Below are positions 33,826 to 47,733 of a DNA stretch of 64,000 nucleotides, in pieces; the stretch's first letter is position 1, and each line of letters starts with the position of its first letter. The position numbers were made by a program, and so were the translations under genes. The stretch is taken from NCBI RefSeq assembly GCF_001922305.1, contig NZ_CP018839.1:2294001-2358000 (forward strand), given 5' to 3'. Under the pieces are notes generated by a model. It had not been told where the DNA came from and searched no databases. It worked only from the letters and a program-made list of their open reading frames with translations. Source of the DNA: Thauera chlorobenzoica. GTDB taxonomy: Bacteria; Pseudomonadota; Gammaproteobacteria; Burkholderiales; Rhodocyclaceae.

Positions 33826-34536
33826 ATGAGTTTTTCTGGCGAATTGTGCGGCCGTGTGGCCATCGTGACCGGTGGCGCACGCGGGATCGGTAGTGCGATC
33901 ACCGACGCTCTGGTGGCGCGTGGCGCCGAAGTCCATGTCTTCGACCTCACCGACACCAACGAGTCGGCGGGGACGCTGCACCGGGTCAACATCGCCGACG
34001 CCGACAGTGTGGCGAAGGCGGTGGCCAGTCTGCCCGCTCCTCCCACGATGCTGGTCAATAATGCCGGCATCACCCGTGATCGCAGCCTGCTGAAAATGAG
34101 CGACGACGAGTGGCGCTCGGTGATCGACGTCAACCTGAGCGGTGCTTTCCACATGCTGCGCGCGTGCGCGCCGGGAATGGTCGCCGCCGGTTGTGGCAGC
34201 ATCGTCAATATCACCTCGATCAACGGCATGCGCGGCAAGTTCGGCCAGGCCAACTACAGCTCGGCGAAGGCAGGAATGATCGGCCTCACCAAGACCGCCG
34301 CGCGCGAGCTGGGCCCGAAAGGGGTGACGGTGAACGCCGTCGCGCCGGGCATGGTGATGACCGAAATGGCCCGTGCCCTGCCGGCCGAGGTGCTCGACCG
34401 TGCGCTGCAGGAGTCCGCCCTGCGCAAGCTTGCCGCACCCGAGGACATCGCTGCTGCGGTCGTGTTCCTGCTCTCCGACATGGCCCGGATGATCACCGGC
34501 GAAGTCATCCGGGTGGACTCTGGCCAGTACATCTGA
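33826..34536 (+). CDS. Short-chain dehydrogenase/reductase (FabG/acetoacetyl-CoA reductase type)
   Basis: This 236-residue classical SDR has the cofactor motif TGGARGIGSA near residue 15, NNAG, catalytic Ser and YSSAK (Y-x-x-x-K), and the PGMVMTEM segment. The FDLTD stretch after strand 2 suggests NAD preference. It is a single-gene unit between two terminators, just after the benzoyl-CoA genes. A 3-hydroxyacyl-CoA dehydrogenase acting on 3-hydroxypimeloyl-CoA would fill the next pathway step, but this is inference; a FabG-like role cannot be excluded. Confidence 0.85.
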   Translation: MSFSGELCGRVAIVTGGARGIGSAITDALVARGAEVHVFDLTDTNESAGTLHRVNIADADSVAKAVASLPAPPTMLVNNAGITRDRSLLKMSDDEWRSVIDVNLSGAFHMLRACAPGMVAAGCGSIVNITSINGMRGKFGQANYSSAKAGMIGLTKTAARELGPKGVTVNAVAPGMVMTEMARALPAEVLDRALQESALRKLAAPEDIAAAVVFLLSDMARMITGEVIRVDSGQYI

Positions 34537-34630
34537 GCGCCTGCACCGAACGTGCCGGGGATTGCCCGGCCTCCGCTGCTCCGGCCCCGGCGATCAGCGG
34601 GCCGGCGCGACCGGTGCCCCCCGGTAGATG

Positions 34631-34670
34631 ATCCCCGCCTGGCAGCTGTGCCCGGCGGGGATTGTTTTTT
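34631..34670 (+). terminator. Rho-independent terminator after the SDR gene
   Basis: A perfect 9-bp stem (ATCCCCGCC with GGCGGGGAT) with a 14-nt loop and TGTTTTTT downstream, 94 bp after the SDR stop. Confidence 0.75.
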
Positions 34671-34731
34671 GCGGGGTATTCCGAGAGGCTGGCTGCGATG
34701 CGGGCTGGGCTTCCGCTCTGCATCTAATTAA

Positions 34732-34771
34732 TCAAACAATTGTTTGACCGGGTAGTTTGTTCGGCGATAAT
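34732..34771 (+). promoter_or_regulatory. Predicted promoter with overlapping 16-bp palindrome, ABC uptake operon
   Basis: TCAAACAATTGTTTGA (34732-34747) is a perfect palindrome that overlaps the -35-like TTGACC (34744-34749). A -10-like GATAAT follows 16 bp later (34766-34771). The arrangement suggests a repressor of TetR-like type blocking polymerase. The predicted start near 34778 would leave an unusually long leader of about 400 nt before the binding-protein gene. Confidence 0.6.
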
Positions 34772-35175
34772 GTACCCATTCGGCACATCGCGGCTGAAAG
34801 GCTTCCGGCTGTTGCCCACGGTGGGGCCGATGGTGTCTCTGACCGGGCGCCGGCAGGTGGGAGGCGAGGCATCCGACGTGTCGATCGCATGCAACAGAAG
34901 CCTGTGCTACGGTAGCAGTCCCGCACTTGGGGAGCGTGCGTACGGTTCTTGGAAAAGTGATTCGCGTCGATGCGGAACAATACATTTTGTTTTGTTCCAT
35001 GGGGTGCAAATAGCGTCATCTTTGGAGTGTTTCGATTCGTCAGAATCGTCTAACATGTCGTCGGTGGCTGCGGAACGTTCGTTGACGAGCGTCATCGGGT
35101 CGCGTTGAAGGCGGCGGCGTGTCCGCAGAGCCGCCGCCGAAAAGCATATAAAGGCATCAAGCCGGAGGAGACACC
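34772..35175. other. Long leader/intergenic region before the ABC uptake operon
   Basis: About 400 bp with lower GC patches and no gene I can support. Open frames present have no ribosome-binding site or recognisable product. It contains an inverted repeat CGATTC-GTCA-GAATCG at 35032-35047 and TGACG-AG-CGTCA at 35082-35093, whose half-sites equal those of the pad/bcr palindromes but with a 2-bp spacer. Confidence 0.5.
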
Positions 35176-36324
35176 ATGAAATTGAAGAAAACCCTGTTGG
35201 TCGCGATGAGCCTCGCCTTTGTCGCAGGCTCGGCCCAGGCCCAGCTCAAGGTCGGTATCAGCGTTTCGGCGACCGGCCCGGCGGCTTCACTCGGGATCCC
35301 GGAGCGCCAGACCGTCGATCTGATGCCGAAGACGATCGGCGGCATGTCGGTGAGCTATGTCGTGCTCGACGACGCCTCGGACACCACCAGTGCGGTGAAG
35401 AACATCCGCAAGCTCGTTTCCGAAGACAAGGTCGATATCGTGCTCGGCTCGACCACTTCGCCGAACTCGCTGGCGATGATCGACGTCGCCGCAGAAACCA
35501 AGACGCCGATGATCTCGTGGGCGGCTTCGAGCCGCATCGTCGAGCCGGTGGACGAGAAGCGGCGCTGGGTGTTCAAGACGCCGCAGAACGACGCCCAGAT
35601 GGCCACTGCGATCGTCCAGCACATGACCAGCAACAACGTCAAGAAAGTGTCCTTCGTCGGCTTTGCCGACGCCTACGGCGAGGGCTGGTACGAGCAGTTC
35701 AAGTCGATCGCCGAAGCGCGCGGGATCGAGATCGTCGCTAACGAACGCTTCAACCGCACCGACACCTCGGTCACCGGCCAGGTGCTGAAGATGATGTCCG
35801 CCCGCCCCGATGCGATGTTCATCGCCGGCTCCGGCACTCCCGCCGCACTGCCGCAGAAGACGCTGAAGGAGCGCGGCTGGTCGGGCAAGGTCTACCAGAC
35901 CCACGGCGTCGCCAACAACGACTTCCTCCGGGTCTGCGGGCGTGACTGCGAAGGCACCTTGCTGCCTGCCGGACCGGTCCTGGTCGCCGAGCAGCTGCCT
36001 GCCGACAATCCGGTGAAGGCCAGCGCGGTGAAGTACATCACCGCGTACGAGGCTGCCCACGGCAAGGGCAGCGTGTCGACCTTCGGCGCCCACGCCTGGG
36101 ATTCGGGCGTGCTGCTCGAAGCCGCCGTGCCGGCCGCGCTCAAGAGCGCCAAGCCGGGGACCGCCGAATTCCGTGCGGCCCTGCGTGACGCCCTCGAGAA
36201 AGTCTCTGAAGTGGTCGGCGCCCACGGCATCTTCAACATGAGCCCGACCGACCACCTCGGCCTCGACCAGCGTGCCCGGGTGATGGTGCAGATCCAGAAC
36301 GGCGCCTGGAAACTCGCCAAGTAA
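35176..36324 (+). CDS. ABC transporter periplasmic binding protein, branched-chain/aromatic acid type
   Basis: This 382-residue type I periplasmic binding protein of the LivJ-like family has a clear Sec signal (MKLKKTLLVAMSLAFVAG, cleavage after AQA near residue 22). The mature part begins LKVGISVSATGPAASLGIPE, followed by the Leu/Ile/Val-binding fold with DDASDTTSAVKNIRKLVSE. Members in this position in aromatic degraders bind benzoate or related acids; the position after the benzoyl-CoA genes supports that, but the ligand is not proven. AGGAG precedes the start, and an intercistronic hairpin separates it from the permease. Confidence 0.9.
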   Translation: MKLKKTLLVAMSLAFVAGSAQAQLKVGISVSATGPAASLGIPERQTVDLMPKTIGGMSVSYVVLDDASDTTSAVKNIRKLVSEDKVDIVLGSTTSPNSLAMIDVAAETKTPMISWAASSRIVEPVDEKRRWVFKTPQNDAQMATAIVQHMTSNNVKKVSFVGFADAYGEGWYEQFKSIAEARGIEIVANERFNRTDTSVTGQVLKMMSARPDAMFIAGSGTPAALPQKTLKERGWSGKVYQTHGVANNDFLRVCGRDCEGTLLPAGPVLVAEQLPADNPVKASAVKYITAYEAAHGKGSVSTFGAHAWDSGVLLEAAVPAALKSAKPGTAEFRAALRDALEKVSEVVGAHGIFNMSPTDHLGLDQRARVMVQIQNGAWKLAK

Positions 36325-36337
36325 GCAATTCGGTGAC

Positions 36338-36368
36338 GACCGCCGGGCGTTCGATCCGGCGGTCTTTT
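36338..36368 (+). terminator. Intercistronic hairpin after the binding-protein gene
   Basis: A perfect 9-bp stem (GACCGCCGG with CCGGCGGTC), 9-nt loop, then TTTT. It lies between the binding protein and the permease genes. Partial termination here would give more binding protein than membrane components, as is common for such operons. Confidence 0.78.
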
Positions 36369-36432
36369 CAATCAATCAATCCAAAGGATCCCGCTTCCGT
36401 TCCATGACGGAGGCGCAGGGGGGCTTGCGGTC

Positions 36433-37470
36433 ATGGATTTTCAGATTGCATTGATCCTCGGGCAGGATGGCATCACCAACGGCGCCATCTACGCGCTGCT
36501 CGCGCTCGCGCTGGTACTGGTGTTCGCGGTTACCCGAGTGATCTTCATTCCCCAGGGGGAGTTCGTCGCCTATGGTGCGCTGACCCTGGCGATGATCGAC
36601 AATGGTTTCTTTCCGGCGACCGCCTGGCTGCTGCTCGGTGCCGGCATCGCCGTCGCGCTGCTCGACGGGCGGGTGGCGTTGCAGTCCGGCCAGGGCCGGC
36701 GCCTGGGGTCGATCGCCGCGCTCAATATCGGCTATCCGCTGGTGATGCTGGCGGTGCTCGAGTCCCTGCCGCTGAGCGAGCTCGGGCTCGCCCTGCAGGT
36801 GCTGGTCACGCTGCTGGTGGTGGTTCCGCTGGGGCCGATGATGTATCGCATCGTCTATCAGCCGATCGCCGAAGCGCCGGTGCTGGTGCTGCTGATCGTG
36901 TCGGTCGCGGCGCACGTGGCAATGGTCGGGCTTGGCCTGCTGTTCTTCGGCGCGGAAGGTTATCGCACGCCGCCGTTCTCCGATGCGCGCTTCGAGCTCG
37001 GGCCGTTGACCGTGACCGGGCAGACGATCTGGGTGGTCGCCGCCTCGTTGGTGCTGATCATCGCCCTGGCGCTGTTTTTCGGCCGCACGCTGTACGGCAA
37101 GGCCTTGCGCGCCACGGCGATCAACCGCAACGGCGCGCGCCTGATGGGGATCCCGCCGGCCCTGGCAGGGAAGCTGACCTTCCTGCTGGCGACGCTGATC
37201 GGGGTGTTGTCCGGCGTCATGATTTCGCCGATCACCACCATCTACTATGACAGCGGATTCCTGATCGGGCTGAAGGGCTTCGTCGCCGCGATCATCGGTG
37301 GGCTGGGGAGCTACCCGATCGCAGCCTTCGGTGCGCTGCTGGTCGGCCTGCTCGAATCGTTCAGCTCGTTCTGGGCCAGCGCCTACAAGGAAGTACTGGT
37401 GTTCACCCTGATCATCCCGGTGCTGCTGTGGCGTTCGCTGACCAGCCACCACATGGAGGAAGAGGAATGA
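36433..37470 (+). CDS. ABC transporter permease, LivH type
   Basis: This 345-residue inner-membrane permease has about eight to nine hydrophobic helices and the LivH start pattern GQDGITNGAIYALLALALVL. KALRATAINRNGARLMGI is the cytoplasmic coupling loop. It is somewhat longer than typical LivH (about 300), with an extra segment around residues 65-130. It overlaps the following gene by ATGA, so the membrane and ATPase parts are co-translated. Confidence 0.9.
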   Translation: MDFQIALILGQDGITNGAIYALLALALVLVFAVTRVIFIPQGEFVAYGALTLAMIDNGFFPATAWLLLGAGIAVALLDGRVALQSGQGRRLGSIAALNIGYPLVMLAVLESLPLSELGLALQVLVTLLVVVPLGPMMYRIVYQPIAEAPVLVLLIVSVAAHVAMVGLGLLFFGAEGYRTPPFSDARFELGPLTVTGQTIWVVAASLVLIIALALFFGRTLYGKALRATAINRNGARLMGIPPALAGKLTFLLATLIGVLSGVMISPITTIYYDSGFLIGLKGFVAAIIGGLGSYPIAAFGALLVGLLESFSSFWASAYKEVLVFTLIIPVLLWRSLTSHHMEEEE

Positions 37471-39281
37471 AATTCGCGCTCTCCCCCCGCGTCGTGCAGG
37501 GCGTGTTCGTGGCGTTGCTGCTATTTGCACCGCTGACCTTGTCGGCCTTCTACGTAACCTTGCTCAACTACATCGGCCTGTATGCGATGGTGGCGCTCGG
37601 CCTGGTGCTGCTGACCGGGGTCGGCGGCCTGACCAGCTTTGGCCAGGCGGCCTTTGTCGGCCTCGGTGCGTATACCACGGCGGCGATTTCGACCGCGGCC
37701 GATCTCCCCGCCTGGCTGGGCTGGGCCTCGGCATCGCCATGGCTGTCGCTGGTGGTGGGACTGGTGCTCACTGCCGTGGTGGCCTATTTCATCGGCAAGC
37801 TCACCTTGCGCCTGTCCGGCCACTACCTGCCGCTGGCCACGATCGCCTGGGGTCTGAGCCTGTATTTCCTGTTCGGCACCATGGAGATCCTGGGCGGCCA
37901 CACCGGGCTGACCGGCATCGAGCCGATCGCCGTGTTCGGCTACGAGCTGCGCCAGGGGCACGAGATCTATTACCTGATCTGGTTCTTCGTCCTTGCCGGC
38001 GTATTTACCGCCAGCAATCTGCTCGATTCGCGCGAAGGGCGTGCGATCCGTGCGCTCAAGGGGGGCATGGTGATGGCCGAGGCGATGGGGGTCGATACCA
38101 CGCGTTCGCGCACCGTGATCTTCGTCATCGCCGCCTTGCTCGCCTGTGCCTCGGGCTGGCTGTACGCCCACATGCAGCGTTTCGTGAACCCGACACCGTT
38201 CGGCCTGCACATCGGCATCGAGTACCTGTTCATGGCCGTCGTCGGCGGCGCGGCGCACGTCTGGGGCGCGCTCGTCGGTGCCGGGGTGATCACGGTGCTC
38301 AAGCAGTGGCTGCAGGATCTGCTGCCCAAGTTGTTCGGGCAGAGCGGCAACTTCGAAGTGATCTTCTTCGGCGCGCTGATGGTCCTGGTGCTGCACAAGG
38401 CACGCGGCGGCCTGTGGCCGATCCTGGTCGCAGGGCTCAAGCGCGTGGTGCCGGTCGCCGCGGTGCGCCGCACGATCGATCGCAATGCGGCGATGCTGCC
38501 GCGGCGCGAGCTGCCCGTGGTTGGCACCTTGCTGCTCGAAGCCAAGGGGGTCACCCGCCGTTTCGGCGGCCTGCTGGCGAACAACAACATGAGCCTGGAT
38601 GTGCACGCCGGCGAGATCCTGGCGCTGATCGGGCCCAACGGCGCGGGCAAGAGCACGATGTTCAACCAGGTCTCGGGCGTCGATACGCCGACCTCGGGCG
38701 AAGTGCGTTTTCTCGGTGAATCGGTGGTGGGCAAGGGCTCGCGCACGATCGCGCGGATGGGCATGAGCCGCACCTTCCAGCATGTGCGCATCCTGCCGAC
38801 GATGAGCGTGCTCGAGAACGTCGCCATCGGCGCCCATCTGCGCGGCAGCAAGGGCGTGCTGGCGGCGGCCTGGCGCCTCGACCGCGGTGAGGAGAAGCGC
38901 CTGCTGGCCGAGGCCGCGCGCCAGATCGAGCGTGTCGGCCTGGCCGAGCATATGCACGACGAGGCCGGCAGCCTCGCCCTGGGCCAGCAGCGCATCCTCG
39001 AAATCGCCCGTGCGCTGGCTTCCGATCCCTGCCTGCTGCTGCTCGACGAGCCGGCGGCCGGCTTGCGCTACAAGGAAAAGCAGGCCCTCGGCGATCTGCT
39101 GAAGAAGCTCAAGGCCGAGGGCATGGGGGTTCTGCTGGTGGAGCACGACATGGATTTCGTGATGGGCCTGGTCGATCGGGTCGTGGTCATGGAGTTCGGT
39201 GAAAAGATCGCCGAAGGCCTGCCCGAGGACGTACAGCGCGACCCGGCGGTGCTCGAGGCTTACCTCGGGGGAGGGGAATGA
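37467..39281 (+). CDS. Fused ABC permease-ATPase, LivM-LivG type
   Basis: This 604-residue protein joins a LivM permease (about residues 1-320; GLVLLTGVGGLTSFGQAAFV) to a LivG ATPase (from about 350; LEAKGVTRRFGGLLANN). The Walker A is GPNGAGKST near residue 390, the signature is LALGQQRILEIARAL near 505, and Walker B is CLLLLDEPAAGL. The usual arrangement is two genes; fusions like this occur in some proteobacteria. The stop overlaps the livF start. Confidence 0.92.
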   Translation: MKFALSPRVVQGVFVALLLFAPLTLSAFYVTLLNYIGLYAMVALGLVLLTGVGGLTSFGQAAFVGLGAYTTAAISTAADLPAWLGWASASPWLSLVVGLVLTAVVAYFIGKLTLRLSGHYLPLATIAWGLSLYFLFGTMEILGGHTGLTGIEPIAVFGYELRQGHEIYYLIWFFVLAGVFTASNLLDSREGRAIRALKGGMVMAEAMGVDTTRSRTVIFVIAALLACASGWLYAHMQRFVNPTPFGLHIGIEYLFMAVVGGAAHVWGALVGAGVITVLKQWLQDLLPKLFGQSGNFEVIFFGALMVLVLHKARGGLWPILVAGLKRVVPVAAVRRTIDRNAAMLPRRELPVVGTLLLEAKGVTRRFGGLLANNNMSLDVHAGEILALIGPNGAGKSTMFNQVSGVDTPTSGEVRFLGESVVGKGSRTIARMGMSRTFQHVRILPTMSVLENVAIGAHLRGSKGVLAAAWRLDRGEEKRLLAEAARQIERVGLAEHMHDEAGSLALGQQRILEIARALASDPCLLLLDEPAAGLRYKEKQALGDLLKKLKAEGMGVLLVEHDMDFVMGLVDRVVVMEFGEKIAEGLPEDVQRDPAVLEAYLGGGE

Positions 39282-40048
39282 TGGCTACGCAGAATCTGAC
39301 CGGCAACCCGGTGCTCCAGGTGAGCGACCTGTGCGTTTCCTACGGCCTGGTCGAAGCCCTGACCAATGCCAGGCTGACGGTCGGCGAGGGACAGATCGTC
39401 ACCGTCATCGGCCCCAATGGCGCAGGAAAGACGACCATGCTGTCGGCGATCATGGGGCTGTTGCCTTCGCGTGGCCGGATCGAGTTCGACGGGCTGGCCC
39501 TGACTTCGCCGGAAGTCGAGGAAATGGTCGCGCACGGCATGAACCTGGTGCCGGAAAAGCGCGAGCTGTTCGGCGAGATGAGTGTCGAGGACAACCTCGT
39601 GCTCGGCGCCTTCCAGCGTTACCGGATGGGGTTCCGCGACCAGGCGCAGACCATGGAAGAGGTCTACGCACTGTTTCCCCGGCTCAAGGAGCGGCGCAGC
39701 CAGCTTGCCGGGACCTTGTCGGGCGGCGAGCGCCAGATGCTCGCCGTGGGCCGGGCGCTGATGGCCAAACCCAAGCTGCTGATGCTCGACGAGCCCAGCC
39801 TGGGGCTGGCACCGCTGATCGTGCGCGAGATCTTCCGCATCATCACCCAGCTGCGCAGCCGTGGGGTGTCGATCCTGCTCGTCGAGCAGAACGCGCGTGC
39901 GGCGCTGCAGGTCGCCGACTACGCCTACGTGCTCGAAACCGGAGAGATCGCGATGGAAGGGCCGGCATCGGAGCTCGCCGACGATCCGCGAGTCATCGAG
40001 GCCTATCTCGGGCTAGGCGGCAAGCATCAGGAAATGCTCGCGACCTGA
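39278..40048 (+). CDS. ABC transporter ATP-binding protein, LivF type
   Basis: This 256-residue ATPase is the second nucleotide-binding subunit of the uptake system. Walker A is GPNGAGKTT, the signature TLSGGERQMLAVGRALM and Walker B LLMLDEPSLGLAP. The ATG at 39278 overlaps the previous stop (ATGATG); a second ATG three bases later is equally possible. It ends the operon. Confidence 0.92.
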   Translation: MMATQNLTGNPVLQVSDLCVSYGLVEALTNARLTVGEGQIVTVIGPNGAGKTTMLSAIMGLLPSRGRIEFDGLALTSPEVEEMVAHGMNLVPEKRELFGEMSVEDNLVLGAFQRYRMGFRDQAQTMEEVYALFPRLKERRSQLAGTLSGGERQMLAVGRALMAKPKLLMLDEPSLGLAPLIVREIFRIITQLRSRGVSILLVEQNARAALQVADYAYVLETGEIAMEGPASELADDPRVIEAYLGLGGKHQEMLAT

Positions 40049-40158
40049 AGCGGCGGAGCCCGCCGGCCGGAGCCGGGTGGGGCGGGAACACGCCTCGCCC
40101 GCTGCGTCCGGCGGCGAACTGCGCTACGCTGCGGTCCTTTGCGATCAGGAGAGAGGCG

Positions 40159-40611
40159 ATGTCGGGCTGGATTCGTGCGTGGATCGTGGCGCTACTGTTG
40201 TGCTCCGGATCCGGCGGCGCCCTGGCGCAGACCGCCCTGCCTGTGGCCGAGCTCGGGGCGGGGATGTACCGCATCGCGGCGGAGGTCGCGGACACTTTCC
40301 AGGCTCGCCAGCGCGGCCTGATGCAGCGCCGCTCGATGCCCCCGAATCACGGTATGGTGTTCGTGTTCCCGGAGGACGCGATCCACTGCATGTGGATGAA
40401 AAACACCTACTTGCCGCTGTCGGTCGCCTTCATCGATGGCGACGGCAGGCTGATCAACATCGCCGACATGCAGCCGCAGACCGAGGACAGCCATTGCGCG
40501 GCGGCACCGGCACGCTTCGCGCTGGAAATGAACCTCGGCTGGTTCGCCGAGCGCGGCATCGGTCCGGGGGCGCTCCTGCGCGGTTTCGAGCGCCTGCCGC
40601 CGGCGCGCTGA
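40159..40611 (+). CDS. DUF192 family secreted protein
   Basis: This 150-residue protein has an N-terminal Sec signal (WIRAWIVALLLCSGSGGALAQ) and the DUF192 core: FQARQRGLMQRRSMPPNHGM, FVFPEDAIHCMWMKNTYLPL and FIDGDGRLINIADM. The family is a small conserved periplasmic or secreted fold of uncertain function. A GAGAGG site precedes the ATG. It has no functional link to either neighbour. Confidence 0.88.
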   Translation: MSGWIRAWIVALLLCSGSGGALAQTALPVAELGAGMYRIAAEVADTFQARQRGLMQRRSMPPNHGMVFVFPEDAIHCMWMKNTYLPLSVAFIDGDGRLINIADMQPQTEDSHCAAAPARFALEMNLGWFAERGIGPGALLRGFERLPPAR

Positions 40612-40678
40612 GGCAGCAGGGCACGGGGGCCGGGGGAGGCTCGGGTGGCGCTGCCGCCCATCGCCCCGCTTCCCGGCC

Positions 40679-43123
<2,445 letters not shown>

Positions 43124-43154
43124 TGCACTGCGTAATTGAATCCGGTGGGAAATC

Positions 43155-45143
<1,989 letters not shown>

Positions 45144-45307
45144 GCTGTGCGGGCCTGTCCGGTTCGATGCGAAGGGGGCAAGGATAGCAGAGCCCGTTAC
45201 TGAATGAATAACCAGCTTCGGCTGCGGTGACGGCAGCACAAGCGGATGGCGCCCGGTCACCAGCGTGCGTGGCTATACTGGGGTAGGTTCATTTCCCGTT
45301 TCCGCCG

Positions 45308-45877
45308 ATGAGCGAGCCGCCCGAACACGTTGCCCGTGCACTGCACGAGCGCATCGAGATCCAGCCCTACGACCCGGGGTGGCCGGCCGCGTTTGCCGCC
45401 GAGGCCGCGCGCTTGCGGGCCTTGCTGGCGCCCGGCCTGATCGGGCGCATCGAACATTTCGGCAGCACCGCGGTGCCCGGCCTGGCGGCGAAGCCGATCG
45501 TGGACATGCTGATGGAAGTGCGTTCGCTGGAAGACGTCGCCGTGCATATCGCACCGGCCCTGCAGGGCGAAGGCTACGAGTATTTCTGGCGTGCGCGCGA
45601 GCCCGGCCTGCCGGGCATCGCCTATGCCTGGTTCATCCGGCGCGATGCGCGTGGCCGGCGCACGCATCACATCCACTGCCTGGTGGCGGATGCGCCGGAG
45701 TGGGAGCGCCTGCTGCTGCGCGACTACCTGAGAGCCCATCCGGAGGTGGCGCGGGCGTATGGCGAGCTCAAGCAGCGCATCGCGCGCGAACACCCGGACG
45801 ACCGCCTCGCCTACGCCAGGGCGAAGACCGATTTCATCGAGCGGGTGATGCGGGCGGCACGGGAAGCGTGCGTGTGA
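45308..45877 (+). CDS. GrpB family (UPF0157) protein
   Basis: This 189-residue protein of the GrpB family has the nucleotidyltransferase-like pattern IEHFGSTAVPGLAAKPIVDMLMEV near residue 50 and HHIHCLVADAPEWERLL. The family adopts a polymerase-beta-like fold; its substrate in bacteria is generally not known. It is an isolated gene between parE and ETF-QO. Confidence 0.86.
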   Translation: MSEPPEHVARALHERIEIQPYDPGWPAAFAAEAARLRALLAPGLIGRIEHFGSTAVPGLAAKPIVDMLMEVRSLEDVAVHIAPALQGEGYEYFWRAREPGLPGIAYAWFIRRDARGRRTHHIHCLVADAPEWERLLLRDYLRAHPEVARAYGELKQRIAREHPDDRLAYARAKTDFIERVMRAAREACV

Positions 45878-45902
45878 GCTTTCCGCGCCGTGCGCTGCCG
45901 GC

Positions 45903-47546
45903 TTACATGCCCTGGTAGATCGGCCCTTCGCCGCCCTGGGGCACGACCCAGTTGATGTTCTGGGTCGGATCCTTGATGTCGCAGGTCTTGCAGTGCACAC
46001 AGTTCTGGGCGTTGATCTGCAGGCGCGGGGCGCCGCCTTCGCCGTCGCGGACGATCTCGTACACGCCGGCCGGACAGTAGCGCTGTTCGGGGGCGTCGTA
46101 TCGGGCGAGGTTGATCGCGATCGGCACCGAGGCGTCCTTCAGCTGCAGGTGGCAGGGCTGCTCTTCCTCGTGGTTGGTGTTGGACAGGAACACCGAGGAC
46201 AGGCGGTCGAAGGTGAGCACGCCGTCGGGCTTCGGATAGTCGATTTTCGGGCACTCGGCAGCGGGCTTGAGCTTGTCGTGATCGGCGCTGTTGTGCAGCG
46301 TCCACGGCGCCTTGCCCATCAGCAGCTTCTGGTCGATGCCGAACAGCAGCGAGCCGACCCACAGGCCTTTCTTCATGTAGGGCTTGAAGTTGCGCGATTT
46401 GTGCAGCTCGGCGTACAGCCAGGAGTCGCGGAAGGCCGAAGGGTAGGCGGTCAGCGCGTCGTGCTGGCGCTCGGCGGCGAGCGCCTCGAACGCGGCCTCG
46501 GCGGCGAGCATGCCCGACTTGATCGCGGCGTGGCTACCCTTGATCCGCGCCGCGTTGAGGAAGCCGGCGTCGTCGCCGACCAGTGCGCCGCCCGGGAAGA
46601 TCAGCCGCGGCAGGCTCTGCAGGCCGCCGGCGGTGATCGCGCGCGCGCCGTAGGCCAGGCGCTTGCCGCCTTCGAGGTATTTGCGGATCTCGGGGTGAGT
46701 CTTGTAGCGCTGCATCTCCTCGAACGGCGACAGGTGCGGGTTGGTGTAATTGAGGCCGACGACGTAGCCGATGGCGACCAAGTTGTCTTCGAGGTGATAG
46801 ACGAAGCCGCCGCCGTAGGTGGCGTTGTCCATCGGCCAGCCGGCGGTGTGCACGACCAGGCCGGGGCGGTGGTTCTCGGGCTTCACCTCCCACAGTTCCT
46901 TGATGCCGATGCCGTAGGTCTGGGGATCGGCGCCGTCGCGCAGGTTGAACTTCGCTTCGAGCTGCTTGCCCAGGTGGCCGCGACAGCCTTCGGCGAACAG
47001 CGTGTATTTGGCATGGAGCTCCATGCCCGGCTGGTGATGCGGGCCGGGGCTGCCGTCGCGGTTGAGGCCCATGTCGCCGGTGGCCACGCCGCTGACCGCG
47101 CCGTGGGCGTCGTACAGCAGTTCGGCGCCGGCAAAGCCCGGGTAGACCTCGACACCGAGGGCTTCGGCCTGTTCGCCGAGCCACTTCACCACGTTGCCCA
47201 GGCGCACGATGTAGTTGCCGTGGTTGATGAAACAGTCCGGCAGCAGGCCGTTGGGGGCCCGGCGGGCGCCGCTCTCGGTGAGGAACAGCACCTTGTCCTC
47301 GGTGACCGCGGTGTTGAGCGGGGCGCCGCGTTCTTTCCAGTCGGGGAACAGTTCGGTCAGCGCCTTCGGGTCCATCACTGCACCCGACAGGATGTGGGCG
47401 CCGATTTCGGCTGCCTTCTCGATCAGGCATACCGAGATTTCCTGGCCTTTCTTCTCGGCCAGCTGTTTGAGGCGGATCGCCGCTGCCAGCCCTGCGGGGC
47501 CGCCGCCGACGATCAGCACGTCGAATTCCATCGATTCGCGTTCCAT
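45903..47546 (-). CDS. Electron transfer flavoprotein-ubiquinone oxidoreductase
   Basis: This 547-residue ETF-QO has an FAD-binding motif ([15 protein letters not shown] near the start) and a C-terminal ferredoxin-like cluster region [25 protein letters not shown]. It transfers electrons from acyl-CoA dehydrogenases via ETF into the quinone pool, which is needed for beta-oxidation of the pimeloyl- or glutaryl-CoA products of ring degradation. The ATG at 47546 is preceded by AGGAGAAC. Confidence 0.94.
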   Translation of the reverse strand: MERESMEFDVLIVGGGPAGLAAAIRLKQLAEKKGQEISVCLIEKAAEIGAHILSGAVMDPKALTELFPDWKERGAPLNTAVTEDKVLFLTESGARRAPNGLLPDCFINHGNYIVRLGNVVKWLGEQAEALGVEVYPGFAGAELLYDAHGAVSGVATGDMGLNRDGSPGPHHQPGMELHAKYTLFAEGCRGHLGKQLEAKFNLRDGADPQTYGIGIKELWEVKPENHRPGLVVHTAGWPMDNATYGGGFVYHLEDNLVAIGYVVGLNYTNPHLSPFEEMQRYKTHPEIRKYLEGGKRLAYGARAITAGGLQSLPRLIFPGGALVGDDAGFLNAARIKGSHAAIKSGMLAAEAAFEALAAERQHDALTAYPSAFRDSWLYAELHKSRNFKPYMKKGLWVGSLLFGIDQKLLMGKAPWTLHNSADHDKLKPAAECPKIDYPKPDGVLTFDRLSSVFLSNTNHEEEQPCHLQLKDASVPIAINLARYDAPEQRYCPAGVYEIVRDGEGGAPRLQINAQNCVHCKTCDIKDPTQNINWVVPQGGEGPIYQGM

Positions 47547-47733
47547 CGTGTTCTCCTGGATTCGTGTGAGGGGCGTGCCCGCCCTGCGACTGCGCAAGTT
47601 GTCAAACCCGCGCGAGTTTAAACCTTTGTGCCGTTTCGCGCCGGATCGGGACTCTCCCGCGGATCCAGCGGCTCATGACATACGGGGGCGTATGCTACAT
47701 TAGCTCGTGACCGGAATGACAGGAGCGAGGGTG

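Noticed and set aside
34740..35108. Open frame of 122 codons in the leader of the ABC uptake operon
   Set aside because: It starts on the operator palindrome, lacks a ribosome-binding site and has an irregular composition with no known domain.
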